DNA from: Copromyces sp. CBS 386.78
Lineage: Eukaryota > Ascomycota > Sordariomycetes > Sordariales > Sordariaceae
Direction: 5' to 3'
Assembly (NCBI GenBank): GCA_030685235.1
Contig: MU839149.1
Coordinates: 124,001-188,000, forward strand
Length of the DNA: 64,000 nucleotides
Position numbers and translations under genes: made by a program
Notes under the pieces: generated by a model
Seen by the model: the letters and a program-made list of their open reading frames with translations, nothing else
What the model was told of the DNA's origin: nothing
Databases searched by the model: none
Part shown: piece after piece, positions 47,656 through 60,705 of the stretch
Position numbering within the stretch: position 1 is the stretch's first letter
How the letters are laid out: each line of letters begins with the position of its first letter

Positions 47656-49155
47656 TCATATCCTTGTCGCAGGCTCATTCTTTTCCTCCTTCTTGACCTC
47701 CACTGTCTCCTGTTGAACGGCTGTGGGCTTTTCTTCCTTCTCTTGGGCGACCTGTTTGGTCTCCTCCGGGGCGGCTACCACGCGGATTTCGGTGTTGCTC
47801 TTAGGCTCATTAACCGTATCATATTCCTCCGCAATCCTTGTGTTGCTGTTTTCCTTTTCCATTGTCGTCTCCGTAACCACCACCTTGTCCTGTTGCTGAC
47901 CCTTCTCCCATGGCATCGGGCCGAGCATAGCGGCGCCGGAAAGAGTGTCGACATCGCCGTCGACAGGCGGGCGCAACATCTCAGAAGACCTGACAGAAGC
48001 AGAGGAAGCGTCGTCGGAAAGGGGAGACCGAAGACCGCTGCCGCTGGCGGCACTGGCTCCATCACCTCCTCGACCCGGCCTAGGTCCTCGCGGCGGCGTC
48101 ATGTGTCCGTGCGAAAATGGAGCACTCTGCACACTTGACGGTCGGGATCGGCGCTGCATCTGTCGGTTATGGGGCGAGTGGGAATAGGACGACCTAGCCC
48201 TCGACCTCGACCGCTCCCTTTCGCGTTCCCGATCCATCGGCATGCCGCCCAAGTCCATCCCCTCAAGTCCCGGAACTCCAAATAGTTGACCCTCGCCTCT
48301 CATACCGACGCCAACCGGCAGTGCCGCAACCGGCGGAGTGCTGATGTCGCTATAGATAACGTCTCCTCCGACGGTTGTAGATGATCGGATCCCGGCAGCG
48401 GCGCTAAAGGCGTAGGGCGATTCATCGAAGGACAGTCTGCGTTCCAGGGGGTTTGGTTGCGATGGTGTGGAAAACGAAGTGGTGGAAGATTGCTGGGATC
48501 GTCGGAACAGATTCGCCTTTGACCTAGCTGCTTCTGCCGCAGCTGCTTCGTCGAAACCATAGTCGGACATCTGGAACGGATCATTTTGGTCTTCCTTTTT
48601 GTGGACCTTCTTCCGGCGAAGGTGGAGGATATATGCTACTATAATGGTGGTTGCCGCGACGAAACCGCTACAAGTCATTGTTAGTATATGTAAGTCTGGC
48701 GGGTGGCCTGTCCTTCTAACTAGTGTTTGTTTTGGTGTTTCTATTTTGGGCGGTTGTCAGGGGTGGTGGCGGCGCCTTGAAAGGACATTGGCCGGGGGGA
48801 TGCAACGGGTTAGGTTGAAGGAAGAATACAAGAGAAGGTCAAACACTCACAGCACACTGCCGACTACCGCCCAGGTAACATTTGAAGTTGCCTCTGCTGG
48901 CTTCTCGCAGAGGTTCACCCCCGGTTGTGGCGAACAATTGGGATCATTGCTGCGTTTTTGTGTCGCAGACGCAAGAGATGCCCGGATATGGTGGATTGCC
49001 TCGAAAGTGGCGCGCTTGAAGGTTGTCGACGACGGCGATGATGATGAGGATGGGATTGAAGACAGACTCGATATGGAAACGGGGTATTGTCGTCGTGACA
49101 TGGCGGCCAGTAGCGGTGGTGATGGGCGACTCGGAGTTTGTGAAGATGGCGCCAT
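47656..49155 (-). CDS. Single-pass membrane protein, fungal family of unknown role
   Basis: Exons 48851-49155 and 47656-48667 join in phase across a 183-bp intron (GTGAGT donor, CTTGTAG acceptor) and give 438 residues. The intron falls inside the transmembrane helix (about residues 95-117, VVGSVLGFVAATTIIVAYIL), and splicing restores it cleanly. Before the helix are two Cys (NCSPQPGVNLCEKP) and one N-glycosylation site; after it comes HLRRKKVHKKEDQNDPFQMSDYGF, then 300 residues of Ser/Arg/Gly-rich, probably cytosolic, sequence. The NLCEKP motif, helix and RRxKK-x-ED pattern seem to recur in filamentous fungi, and I recall no assigned function. No signal peptide is evident, so topology is inferred. 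Confidence 0.75.
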
Positions 49156-52100
49156 TGTGTATCAAATGTGGTTGAACCCGCAAGATGCTGTCCCGGGAAG
49201 TCGGTGCTCGCTCCCCTTGTTGTATTTTTTCGCCGGTTTTGACAATATGGGTATCTTGTCCGCGACACCAATGCGTCGATCCCTCCGATGGGGTTGGTCT
49301 CCTTTTTTCAGCAATCAACCGTACAATTGCAACAACGAACTCGATCGCCGATGCATAGATGTAAAACGAATGGATGGGTTGTTGGAGGCGGTGATCCTGT
49401 TTGGTGGTTCGCTTAGCGCACCCGCCGCCAATTTGTTGGAGGGTTTGCTAGTGCTGAAGTGTCGATGTACCAAGGTGATCAACGGGGCGTCCAAGATCAA
49501 CCAAGTGAAAGAGAGAGATGTTGCTCGAAAGATGTCTCTTTTGGCAGCGAAACGAAATTGGCCAGGCCCCCTTGGTCTGATCGACTGCTGGCACTTGTCT
49601 TTCGTGTTTTTCCCTCCCTTCTTCTCAGTCCCGCCGTTTCACGATTGATGTGGTGCCGATGTGGTGCTCGTAAGATTCAATGCCGGGAAAAGCGCCGAGC
49701 GGCAAGTTCCACTGGACACAGACACTGGCTGGTCGTTGGGCGGGCAATGGTTGGTACCCGCGTCTAGAATTAGCGAATTTAGTGGGTTGCGTCCGCTATC
49801 CGTCCGTCGTGCAGCTCCCTGGAATCCCGGTTCCTCTCTTTTCAATTCCTTCGACAAGGCCGCCTGGGGTGGTGAGTGCAGAAAAGCCGCAGCGAGTGAA
49901 AATGGAGGGCTGGCGGGAGAAATGAGGAAAGAAGAAGAAGAGAAGGACAGGTCAACGCAAAAGTACTATGGACCCAGCACAAAAGATAGGGGGGGGGGGG
50001 GGAAGACCTGTAAAGGTGAAGAAGCTGGAAAACGAAAAGAAAAGAAACCTGAATCGCCAGAGAGCCAAGCAAGAAGTGCCCACTGGAAAAGTGGATGACG
50101 TTACGGGCTGCTCCTCCTCCCGGTCCCCGTGGTGCAAAATGGCAGTTCTGGGCTTTCTGTGTGGCCCCCTGTTTTTTTAGGTTATGTACCTCTAGGTATC
50201 CATTCACCAAGTCCGGGTGGAAGCTCCAGCTTGTTCCAACCGCTCCAGCACAAACAGCTCCAGCGTCGTGAACCGTGAGGTGGTGCAGCGGGCGGGAAGG
50301 GTGCCATATGATGGTGCTTGTGTTTCGGAGTTGTCGTCTTGTCGTTGGCTGCTGCCCGATTGTATCACCCTTCATTGGAGAGGAGGGTATGATACCTTGT
50401 ACAGATGATCGACAACACGCAGTCAGGACGTGATTGGAAAATCAAGCATCTGTCCCTGGCAGTTTCCGTCTGTCTGTTCCTGGCACAGCCAGTCCATCAT
50501 CAGCATCAGGATGTCCAACATCCACACGCCCAACGCCCAGGTACAAGGCAAGAGGGAGTGGGAAATGCAGTTCAGATGCCTTCCAAAAGTTGTGCTTTGA
50601 CGAGGAGAAGAATGGAAAAAGCAGACGAGGAGATTGGTAGTGTACACAGGGACAGATGTCAGGGACATGGATGCTTGGCGTGCTTCATAAAGGTCTTTGC
50701 GGCTTGCTCTGTGCTGCCCCACCATCTAACTTCTCAACGGTCACCGTCCTCATTCCTTCAACACCAATCTCACCTCCCGCGTTGCACAGCAGCTCACGGA
50801 AAGGAACCCTGGGCTTGCTTAACGCCGCTGCATAGCATGTTGTTCAGGGCGCATCCTGCTTGTGTGGCTTCGAAACCCCCATATCCGGCACATATTGTTT
50901 CAATCTGATGGCCCCCGCACCATGGAAATAAATCTCAGGACCCCTTGGGCAGACAACCAACCTCGACTCAAAAAATGTTTCTCCGACGGACTCGGACGCA
51001 GGGCATGCTTGGCTGATGAGGGCCAAGCGATTTCTGCCATGCCGTTGGACATCAACACTCCCCAACTCCTAAATATTCCAGTGCTGGGTGGGAGTTGCTT
51101 AGCCCACATGACTATAACGAATGAAGTCATTGTGACCCCTAGAAGCCGAACCCGCAATAGGACCGAGAAAATTCACAGTCGGCGAAAACAAGGACTCCGT
51201 CGTTGGCGGCTTATCGCTTCCTTGTCGTCTGCTGTGGGGTCCGCCCGTCGTTTTGCGTAGAGGTAGGAGCGTGGGATGCGCGACTGGGCGGCCGCTGGTC
51301 CCAGCTGGGTTAATCGACGTCATTGCCCGCCGGATGCACGATCCGTTGCGGCTGGTCAAGCATTGAACTGAACCAAGCTCTTCTGGGCTTCAGGCACTCT
51401 TGGCAGGCATTTCCAGGCCCCCCGTCAGGGCGCGTTTTAGTCCGAAGGTCTCATCGCAGTCCTATCTTGGCTTTGCTGTTTGGCTGCTTCCAGGTTTCGT
51501 CCATCCCGCGCGAGTCAGGGTTGGTTGAAGGACCGGCGATGCGACTGTAAACGACGGTCCGAAAGTCTAAACTAAACCACCACGAGAAATGACGGCGCCG
51601 TTGAGGAATTCCACCACGAGGACGAGGATCGAGGATCGAGGATCACCGCGCCAGTTGCGACCGTTTTGTTTTACAGTATAGTATGTACATGCTTGCTACT
51701 GCATGTCCCGGAGATGCCTGCCCATGCCCAAAGTACGGGCATGCCAGTCCAATGCAAGTTATGTTACGCACAGACTGTCCGGCTTTGAAGTAGTTGGAGG
51801 GAAGATGGCACTGCTGGACGCCTGAATGAAAGCAGTCGGCAGGACGCGAACAAGATGCCTACAGGGCTGAGGTGGCCTCGAAAAAGAATGGGTAGGGTAA
51901 GGTAAGCAATGTGAAGGTTGGGGGATTCAAGAGAGATCCTCTCAATGTTTCGATGCTTCTACTATCTCTTATTGGCGGGATGTGAATGCCCCGGGCCTTT
52001 CGTCTGTGGTTTCCGGAAGGTTATCGTCGTGGCATGATGGAAGCTTCAACTTGAAGTGTGGGGTGCTGTGCCCGGGTAATTAATATAAAACCACAACAGC

Positions 52101-53285
52101 AAGCGATCACTACTTGTTTGGCCAATCATGATGACTTCAAGTTATTGACTCAAAGAATGCGTACCTTTAGTTATGAGCAGAGGTGGTGGATGTGAAATCG
52201 CTCTATGAACTTGACTAACGGAATTTCTTCACTTCTTCCCATACGTACCGGAGTTGGCCGGCAAGGTTGGGGCTGATGGCAGATTGGCACGTCTTTGACG
52301 AGATATAAATAGCAGCTCACCGTTCTTCGGTACCCGCAATTGCCCATGTTAATTATCTTATCAATGAGCGGCCCCTTTCTTCGAAAGCAATTGCCAAAGA
52401 TCGTTCCAAGCTTCTGCGGTGGTCAACGAACTTGCGTGGCGGACAAGTCGAACATCACGCCAACATCAAAGACCGTGAACATGCATCATGTTTGGCTCAA
52501 TGGACAGCTGCATCCACCGTCACCGTTTTACAGAGAGCTCCCGTACCTAGGTTCGCTATCACAACTCGCAGCACTGCACAACATACAACTTCCTTCTACG
52601 CCATTGGCTGGACCATAAGCATGTGCTCACTGCAAGGGGAAATCTCGTCAATTTGCCAGTAACATGACCACATCTCGTAAACTCGTGGGCGGCCCTTGGT
52701 GGGGTAATCACACGCTCAAAATCATAACAGTGGGTGACATTGGATGGCCCGTGCTTTCCATATTGGCGGTGCGGTAGTGCGGCCACTCACAACAAGGGGA
52801 ACTTCATTTGCGGTTGCGGTGCAGGTGCGCATGCGGCGGTAACGACGGAGCTGCTCTGCGCTGCGTTCAATTACCTTAGTTTGTGAAAGAAGAGGAAATC
52901 GACTCACATGGCTCGGCAATTCATTCGACCTGTGTTCTCCCTCGTCAATACTCTACCTTACACCACATATTGCACTCCCCAGACACTCGGGCTTTGCTTT
53001 GCGACTGCTTTGCGACTGGCGACTGCCAAGGTGTGATTCCGCTTCGAGTCATCTGATTACGCTATTGGACGACGCCTAGCTCGGCCTTTTCTTGGTCTCG
53101 TCGCAAATCGGTTCGGGTTCAGGTCAGGGACCACGAAAAATCGTCACTTGCACGAAAGTCGAGCACCCAGCACCAAACACCACCGAGTACCAATTCCCGC
53201 CCGCTTGTTGCGAAGAAACAACGATACCTCCAGAGACAATACCACCACCCGCATACGCATCCTTGGTCGTCAAGCATCCCTTATC
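49156..53285. promoter_or_regulatory. Long divergent intergenic region, 4.1 kb
   Basis: It separates two divergent genes. There are many short and medium frames (for example 50405-50908), none with domain character, and a run of 14 G at 49989-50002. The last 250 bp before 53286 are C-rich and resemble a 5' leader. The size leaves room for non-coding transcripts, but none can be supported from sequence. Confidence 0.4.
49989..50002. repeat. Poly(G) tract, 14 bp
   Basis: An uninterrupted run of 14 G in intergenic DNA. Length may be uncertain in the assembly. Confidence 0.9.
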
Positions 53286-55458
53286 ATGTCGACCAACCCA
53301 GGTTCCACCATGCGCGGCCCCAGCCGTGCTGGTGGCAGCAGTGCCCAGCAACAGAATCGCAGCGCGACGCCCTACGGCCAGAACCACGCCGGCTCGGCTA
53401 TCCCCCGTCCCGTCCTCGAAGGCAACCATGCCGCCCCCGGGAGTGAGGTCGGCTCTGCCTCCGTCAGCGTGAGCAGGCAAAAGCAGTCCAAGAGAGATGA
53501 GGTGCGTGATCTAATCCCGAACTTGTCACCGCCGCTTGCCCCCTTCCCCGTCCCCCCTCGCCGATGAGGTTGGAGATGCCGTCTAACACCACTCTCGTCA
53601 GGCCATCCGCCGCAAGATGGAGAGCGATCTCTCCAAGAAGAAGCACCTTACCAGCCGAGCCCGTCATACCCGCAAAGCCCCTCCCGGAACCGTCCTCGCC
53701 CTCAAGCCGAGTCCCGCCCTCCAGATCAAGGCCGCGACCACCGTTTCCGAGGCCGCCCAGTTGATGGCCGCCAAGCGCGAAGACTGTGTCCTCGTCACCG
53801 ACGACGATGACAGGATTGCTGGTATCTTCACGGCCAAGGACTTGGCCTTCCGCGTCGTCGGCGCTGGGCTCAAGTCCAACACCGTCACCATTGCCGAGAT
53901 CATGACCAAGAACCCGCTCTGCGCTAGGACCGACACCAGCGCCACCGATGCCCTTGATCTCATGGTGCGCAAGGGCTTCCGCCATTTGCCCGTCATGGAC
54001 GAGAACCAGGACATCTCTGGCATTCTCGATATCACAAAGTGCTTCTACGACGCGATGGAAAAGCTGGAGCGCGCCTATGCCTCGTCCAGGCGGTTGTACG
54101 ATGCGCTCGAGGGTGTTCAGTCGGAGCTCGGCACCAGCCAGCCCCAGCAGATCATCCAGTACGTCGAGGCCCTGCGATCCAAGATGTCGGGCCCGACCCT
54201 GGAGTCTGTCCTGAACGGCATCCCCCCGACCACGGTCAGCGTTCGGACCTCGGTCAAGGAGGCGGCCCAGTTGATGAAGGAGAACCACACCACGGCGGTC
54301 TTGGTACAGGATCAAGGAGCGATTACGGGCATCTTCACCAGCAAGGACGTCGTCCTTCGTGTGATTGCCCCCGGTCTTGACCCTGCCACCTGCAGCGTGG
54401 TCCGCGTCATGACCCCCCATCCAGACTTTGCGCCCATGGACATGACCATTCAGGCTGCGCTGAGGAAGATGCACGATGGCCACTACCTCAACCTGCCGGT
54501 GATGAACGATGCTGGCGAGATTGTCGGCATGGTCGACGTCCTCAAGCTCACTTACGCCACCCTCGAACAGATCAACACAATGGGCAGCGGTAGCGACAAC
54601 GAGGGTCCTGCCTGGAACAAGTTCTGGCTGTCTCTGGACAACGAGACCGAGTCCATGGTATCGGGCGACGGCTCGCACCACCACACCCACCATGGGCCTA
54701 GATCGCTCATGTCTCCCGACATGTCTCGCAGCGAGCGCATTGTCGACAGCGTGGCGCCTGGTGACTCTGCGAGCCATGCCGGCATCGAGTCGCCTTCCCA
54801 AAGTCAGCTGGGTGGTATTCAAGAGGTCAACCCTGCTGATATCCCCTTCCCCTTCAAGTTCAAGGCTCCCAGCGGCCGCGTCCACCGTCTGCAGGTGACA
54901 GCCTCCCACGGCATGGCCGAGTTTGTCGCTGCTGTCGCTGCCAAGCTCGGTGCTGAGGTAGACGCTATTGGAGGCACCCCTGAGGTCGAGAACGGCAGGC
55001 TTTCCGGCGGATTTGCGCTCAGCTATCTGGACGACGAGGGCGACTCGGTTTCCATCACCACGGACCAGGATCTCCTCGAAGCCATCCTGCTTGCGCGTCA
55101 CGGCCTTCGCGAGAAGGTCGACTTGTTCGTGCACGACCACTCGGAGCCTGCCATTTCCCACGCCCCTACGCCTGCGCCGACCATTGAGACGATCCCGGCC
55201 ACCCCCCCTGCTTCGTCGGTGGTTCGTGAGCGGAGGAAGAAGGTCGAGCAGGAGGAATCCGAGGAGGTTAGTGGGGAGGAGGAGGAGCCCGTCCGTCGCC
55301 GTCCTACGCACGCGCGCACAATGTCTCAGCCACAACAAGAGCCGGCCCAGGTCATCGCTGGTGTCCCCAACGAGCTCCTGCTGCCGGGTGCTATTGTCAC
55401 CCTGGCCGTGGTGATTGTTAGTGTGTTTACCATTTCGAGAATGACCAGCAGCCGTTAA
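53286..55458 (+). CDS. CBS and PB1 domain protein, tail-anchored (Mug70-like)
   Basis: Exons 53286-53501 and 53602-55458 (100-bp intron) give 690 residues. Four CBS repeats form two Bateman pairs: residues about 90-205 (KREDCVLVTDDDDRIAGIF, GFRHLPVMDENQDISGIL) and 265-385 (TTAVLVQDQGAITGIF, HYLNLPVMNDAGEIVGMV). Bateman pairs usually bind adenine nucleotides. A PB1 domain lies at about 487-585 and begins FPFKFKAPSGRVHRLQV. A hydrophobic helix at about 664-684 (GAIVTLAVVIVSVFTI) ends eight residues from the C-terminus, so the protein looks tail-anchored. The same order is found in S. pombe Mug70 and its ascomycete relatives, whose role is poorly known. The start codon is preceded by TTATC. Confidence 0.92.
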
Positions 55459-56252
55459 AGCATAAGAATTTACAGTTTTTGGGTCGAATTGGTTTCTTGG
55501 TTGGGGAAGTTAAGGTTAGAGAAGATGATAAGACGGAAAGTAGCAGGGAGTCTTATGGTTTTGATGATGATTTGATGCAGCAATGTGTTGTTAGTTGTGA
55601 GTTGCTGTTGTTGGGCTCGAGAGATTGTTGCTAACGGGCTGCCCAATTTAAGAAATCATTCTTCATTTCATTCGCCTGTTTTAAAAAGTAGAGATGCATG
55701 AATGCAGGAGGGGAGAGGCCGGGAACGGGACCCAGAGAGAGAGAGAGAGAAAGGAGAGAGGGGGTTGGCCGGATTGGCATGTCTAGTTTACCGTAGAAAC
55801 ATGTACACAAGACAAGGACTCTAGGTGGTTATGAGCTACTACTATCCACTGCAGATTTTACAATTCGGCATTGAGATTACTTAAGCTTTTGGTTTGCGAG
55901 AGAGCGTCCTTTTTCAGATAGTTATTTTGTTCTGTTTGGTTCCCGTCCTTTTCTCGTCCTGATTCTTCCATGGGGAGACTATCGATGCCGAATTGCCCGT
56001 TGTACATGCCTCTCCGTAAACACCCACCGAGTGACCCCGGAACTCCCGTGGTGGGGCCGGTCCAGCGCCTGAAGGAAGCCGCGCTACAGCGGCGGGGATG
56101 GCGCAGTGATCCACGCCTGCCCCTGGCGGGCGTTATGCCGAAAGTAAATGGGCGCACGGGCCACCACCGGCCGTGTACCGTCCAGAAAAGTTGAGCGGCC
56201 GATTTACAACATCCTTCCCGACGACGATGTGTCCGACCCCAGCATTTCCACC
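55459..56252. promoter_or_regulatory. Intergenic region before the uS2m gene
   Basis: The 3' flank of the CBS/PB1 gene and the promoter of the next plus-strand gene. It has a GA run of about nine units near 55736-55752. The GC-rich last 150 bp precede the start at 56253. No gene is supported. Confidence 0.45.
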
Positions 56253-57695
56253 ATGATTGTTCGGAATATCGGCGCGCGGTTAGGTGTGTATTCCGGTCTC
56301 TTCCTCGTGCAAGTCATATGATGGCAAGCTGACGTTCTCGCTTCAGGCCGACGGGCCCTGGCCACTCCTCTTTCGCGGGCCTCTCTCCAGGCCCAGTCGC
56401 GATTCTACTCCCAGGACAACTCCACTGCGCCGCCGCCGACGACGACGAACACCAAGAAGCAGACTGCTGCCAAGACTACCTTTGCCGAGCCTACCCTCGA
56501 GGAGCAGGCCGACTTCTACGCCGAGAGCCTTGAGAAGCCCACTCCCGAGTTCGTCGCTTCCCCGTACGCCGCCGCCGAGGCCTGGGGGGGGTCCGGGACC
56601 TCCGCCACCACTGCCACCGAGACCGTTACGACATGGGACCCAACCCTCGTCGACGCGGAGGCGCTTAAGCTTAAGCAGCAAATCGAGGCTATCCCCGGCA
56701 ACTTCAAGCTCTTCAAGCAGACCAAGGCGCAAACGCAGAAGGTCGGCGCGGGCGTCGAGGTCCGCTACATCCCCGAGCAGTACCTCCGCGACCCGCCCTC
56801 GGACGCCTCGCTCGAGGACCTCATGGCCGCCCAGGCCCACATGGGCCACAACACCTCGCTCTGGAACCCGGCCAACGCGCGCTACATCTACGGCGTGCGC
56901 CAGGGCATCCACATCATCTCGCTGGAGACGACATCTATCCACCTGCGCCGCGCCTCCCGCGTCGTCGAGGAGGTCGCCTACCGCGGCGGCCTGATCCTCT
57001 TCGTCGGCACCCGTCCCGGTCAGCGCCCCATCGTCGTGCGCTCCGCCCAGCTGGCCAAGGCCTGCCACCTGTTCACCAAGTGGAGGCCCGGCACCATCAC
57101 CAACCGCGAGCAGCTGCTGGGAGGTGTTCCGCTGACCGTGGTGGACGAGCTCGATCGCCCGCTCCAAGGGTTCGAGGACCATATACAGGACCGCCGACCC
57201 TTGGCCCCGGATCTCGTCGTGTGCTTGAACCCCAAGGAGAACATGACCATGTTGTACGAGTGCAGCTTGGCCAAGATCCCGACTATCGGTATCATTGATA
57301 CCAACGCCAATCCTTCGTGGGTTACGTACCAGATCCCCGCCAACGATGACAGGTAGGGAAACCTCTACGCTACTGCGTGTGATGTTTATGTGCAGTTGCT
57401 GACAGTCATGATTTACAGTTTGCGAGCAACCGCCCTCATCAGCGGCGTCCTCGGCCGGGCCGGTGAGCGTGGCCAGAAGCGCAGACTCGAAGCGGCGCAG
57501 CGCGGCGTGGTCACATGGAAGACGCCCTCCGAAGTACAGGGTTACTTTGAGCTGGCTAAGGCGCGGGCGGCCGACGCCCGGATGAGATCGAGACAGGACA
57601 ACAGCGTGGAGGTGCAGAAGGAAAAGGACACGTTCTTGAGCGAGGATGCGCTCAGGGCCATGTTTGGTGGTGAGGGTTCTGATGCTCGTGTATAA
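56253..57695 (+). CDS. Mitochondrial small-subunit ribosomal protein uS2m
   Basis: Exons 56253-56283, 56347-57352 and 57419-57695 (introns 63 and 66 bp) splice in phase to 437 residues. The first exon encodes only MIVRNIGARL and a split Gly. The spliced N-terminus is Arg/Ser/Ala-rich with SRFYS, a typical matrix-targeting and cleavage region. The uS2 fold starts near residue 190 with AQAHMGHNTSLWNP and continues through GIHIISLETT, GGLILFVGTR, LVVCLNPKEN and IPTIGIIDTN, then ends with a helical extension. It belongs to the mitochondrial 37S subunit (yeast Mrp4 family). The donor chosen for intron 1 is GTGTGT, because the other nearby GT breaks the frame. Confidence 0.93.
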
Positions 57696-60600
57696 GAAAA
57701 GAAACTGACAGAAGGAAATGTGGAAATGTATTATCATGGCACCGAGCAAGAGAAACCAGACCTGGGCCGCCCCCCCCTCCTCCCCCTTTGTGTTGAGGGC
57801 CGAGGGTGTGCAAAGCAAACAAGCAAAGCATGCCCGTGGAAAGGGGTTGTTGTAGAATAGCATCTTTATTGTACTATATACCGAAATACCTAGTCTTTGC
57901 AAAACGATGAGATGAGATGAGTTGGGGAGATTGTGAGTGAGGGTGAGTTTCGGTATTGGATCAACTCGGTTTATATACCTCAGCATTCAGGTCAGACTGG
58001 CAGTGCAGGCTTCTTTATACTCAGTAGCTTTGCCATTTGCTTCCACAGCCACGAACATACCGCAATATTTCGGAGCATCCCGGTTTAAAGCTTCCCTGGA
58101 ATCAGGCAGAATCTGTATACCGGAGGCACTTCCTGCATTGCTGACTGCTCGAATCTAAGGTACCTCATACATAGGTAGATTAGTTCTGTGATTTAGGCCT
58201 CGGAATCTTAAACGGGATCACCCGAAATATTGCGGTACCTACATGACAGCCAAACGCAGCTGGCAGACCTGCGTTCAACCCTACAAGGAACATATATCCG
58301 CACGATTATGGCTCTGCAATCAATATAGAAACAGAGTGTGAGGGGGAAAAGCTTCAAGTTGTGATTCAATTGAATTGATTGCAGATCGGAAGATCGGATG
58401 GGACAATGAGGGGGGAGTGAAAAGAGAGAATCGAACCTCCACAGGCCTGGAGAGTGGACATGACATTGAAATCCGTCCCCAACCATCCCATCCTTCCTGG
58501 CAGGCCTTTGTTTACCTTGCCATTGATGTACTTGCTTTCATCCCTTGTGTGCCTAGCTGACTTTTTCCATTTGTGAATGCCCGCTTCTCACGCACGTGGA
58601 TCTGACGGTCAGGGCACGAGAATGTTATGGAGGTAGTGTTGTTGGTAAATAAATAAAGATGGGGAAGAAAGAAGAAGCTGTGTGGTAGAAGGAGCGACGT
58701 CCTTATATAAAGACCGGATGAAAAACCGAAGATGCATGCGATCCCGTCCGGCATGTCTCACTGGCAGCACCGTGGGCCGCCCGTCGGTCCCGACATTGAG
58801 TTTTACCGCAATTCCGCAAAGACTCGGAGCAGTGCTCGTACCTAGGTTGCCATGGAACTGGAAGCTTCTTCGTTCTGGTCCCCTTCGCGCCGAGGGGTTT
58901 TGTATGTTTGTTTAGTCTATTTTCCAAGGAAACCGTGCATAAGCTGGAGTATAAGCATAGCGATCATGTACCTATGTACCTATGCCGTTTATGCCCGCGA
59001 AATGCCCGCGAAATGTAGTCAGACGTGGGGGGGTGGGCAGCTTCCATTTCTACTCCGAAGCACAACAAATTCGAGAATGTAGGGCAAAAAAAGCACAGGA
59101 GAGCTGGCGGGTGGCAGTGCTGGGAAGATCATGCGTGCAAGATCCATCCAACCGTCTTGCATACAAAATTTCTGGCCGGCATGCATGTTCCAGGGAACTC
59201 AACCCTGCCTCGTGCCTGCCTTTCCGAATTCTCAATTTCACAAGTTTATACCTCTTTTGCCCACAGAGTACCAAATGATCTCGCGAAATCCCCCTTTGCA
59301 GAAACCTTGGGTTGACTTTTGAGCCACATAGTACTGTGGCAAATCTCGTGTAGGGTGCAAGTCAGCCTGGAGGTTACTGTCGGGCGCCCAAAGGGGGAAT
59401 ATGCGATGCTTCGGTGCATTCTGCCCGGTTTTACCGAGTTTCTGCGGTACGTATCCTGTGCTCTTGCAGACACCGTTTTCAGAAAAGTCAAAGTGGAAAG
59501 TATAGCCGCAAAGACAGGACACTTCTCGCGTCACTCGACGAGTGGGTTCGCTCTTACTCCACGAATGAAGCCTCGGGATGTTGAGTTTCATGGGGAAGGA
59601 GCTGTGTAGATAGATGTCTGAGTAAATAATGATGACTAAGCCACTCCGCGGACACCTCCATTTCAACCGAAAAAAGGGGAGTCTTCTCATCCTCTTTTTG
59701 TTCCCCATGAGCACAAATTATCACCACAGCCGAATAGTTCAGAACGACGGGGATCCAACTGAACCCAAACACTCTTGTCAGATTCGCCGCCGCCGCCCGC
59801 ACCACCCAAACCACCCAAACCATCCACGCTACGCACGGGGAGACGGAGACGGGGGGCTCGCCGTGCTCAGACCTGCGACGGCGCGTTTATTCAGTCACGT
59901 CAAACAACTCACATGCTTGTTCGGGTTCCTGTTGCACTTGGCGGCCGGTGCACAACAGCAGGTGACAGGACAGGACGAGACAGGACAAGCAAGACAAGCA
60001 AGACAAGACGACTGGGCCAGACAAAGAGTACAAGCCGGTTTGTGATTGGTGATCCAGCACTGGTCATCGGCACGCCTTCGAAGTAGTGTCCACCAGTCCA
60101 TTCGGTCGGTGCGACTCCCGGGTACTACCGTCCCTTACTTTTCTTCGGTGTGCCGTGTTCGACCGGGAACAGACGAGAACCCCGGGGATTGGAGTTGTCA
60201 GGTGGGGCTGAGTGGGTGTGTCACCCCGGGCCTCCGTTTTCGGCACCAAAGCATCCGCCGTCACCAAGTCACCAAAGTGCCGGATCTCGGCCACGGTCAC
60301 GGCCCCGCTTTCCCGAGAGTCCCGTCCCGATACGGATTCGAACTAAATCACCCAGTTTGGTCTTGCTTGTTACTTTACCCCGCCACGTATCTATATACGG
60401 TATAGAATACTAGGTGGCCCGATTGGACGACCTTCTTTCAAATCTCGCGCTCGCACACACACCACTTGGTTCATCCAACGAGTTTTGTCCTTTCGGCTTC
60501 AACTAGCTTGGATAGTTAGTTGTCATTTGTTTACAAAGTCAGTGCGTATGATATGACCTCGATCCTTTTCATTACAATGAAATGCACCTTTATACTCGGG

Positions 60601-60705
60601 AATAACGTGGCTAACACCATTGGCAGGACGCATATCTTGACATCGCGAGTGTTTGAGTCCTTTTCAACCTTCAGATCAATTGACTTGCTGCAAGAACGTG
60701 ACAAG
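57696..60705. promoter_or_regulatory. Intergenic region of 3.0 kb with a MITE-like element
   Basis: Between uS2m and the Spt10-like gene. It contains the inverted-repeat element at 58058-58237, TAGGTACCT-type motifs near 58160, 58842 and 58970, and short purine repeats near 59970-60012 (GACAAGCAA units). Several frames of 60-160 codons have no domain. The last 300 bp are likely promoter and leader of the gene at 60706. Confidence 0.45.
58058..58237. mobile_element. MITE-like element, 180 bp, TA-flanked inverted repeats
   Basis: The left arm TACCGCAATATTTCGG (58058-58073) is matched perfectly by the right arm at 58222-58237 read on the other strand. The match continues inward with few mismatches (ATCCCG then TTTAA), giving arms of about 30 bp. 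TA at both outer ends fits a Tc1/mariner-type target duplication. The 110 bp between the arms have no coding capacity. It is unlike the 96-bp element at 23178, so two element families seem to be present. Confidence 0.75.

Noticed and set aside
50405..50908. 167-codon open frame in the long intergenic region
   Set aside because: The sequence reads as Ser/His/Cys-rich noise with no domain, and overlapping frames on the other strand are equally long.
53464..55338. 624-codon open frame on the minus strand
   Set aside because: It is antisense to the CBS/PB1 gene; long shadow frames are expected opposite GC-rich biased codons, and it has no domain.
56343..57986. 547-codon open frame on the minus strand
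   Set aside because: It is antisense to the uS2m gene, whose spliced protein is clearly recognisable, and reads as Gly/Leu/Arg-rich shadow sequence.
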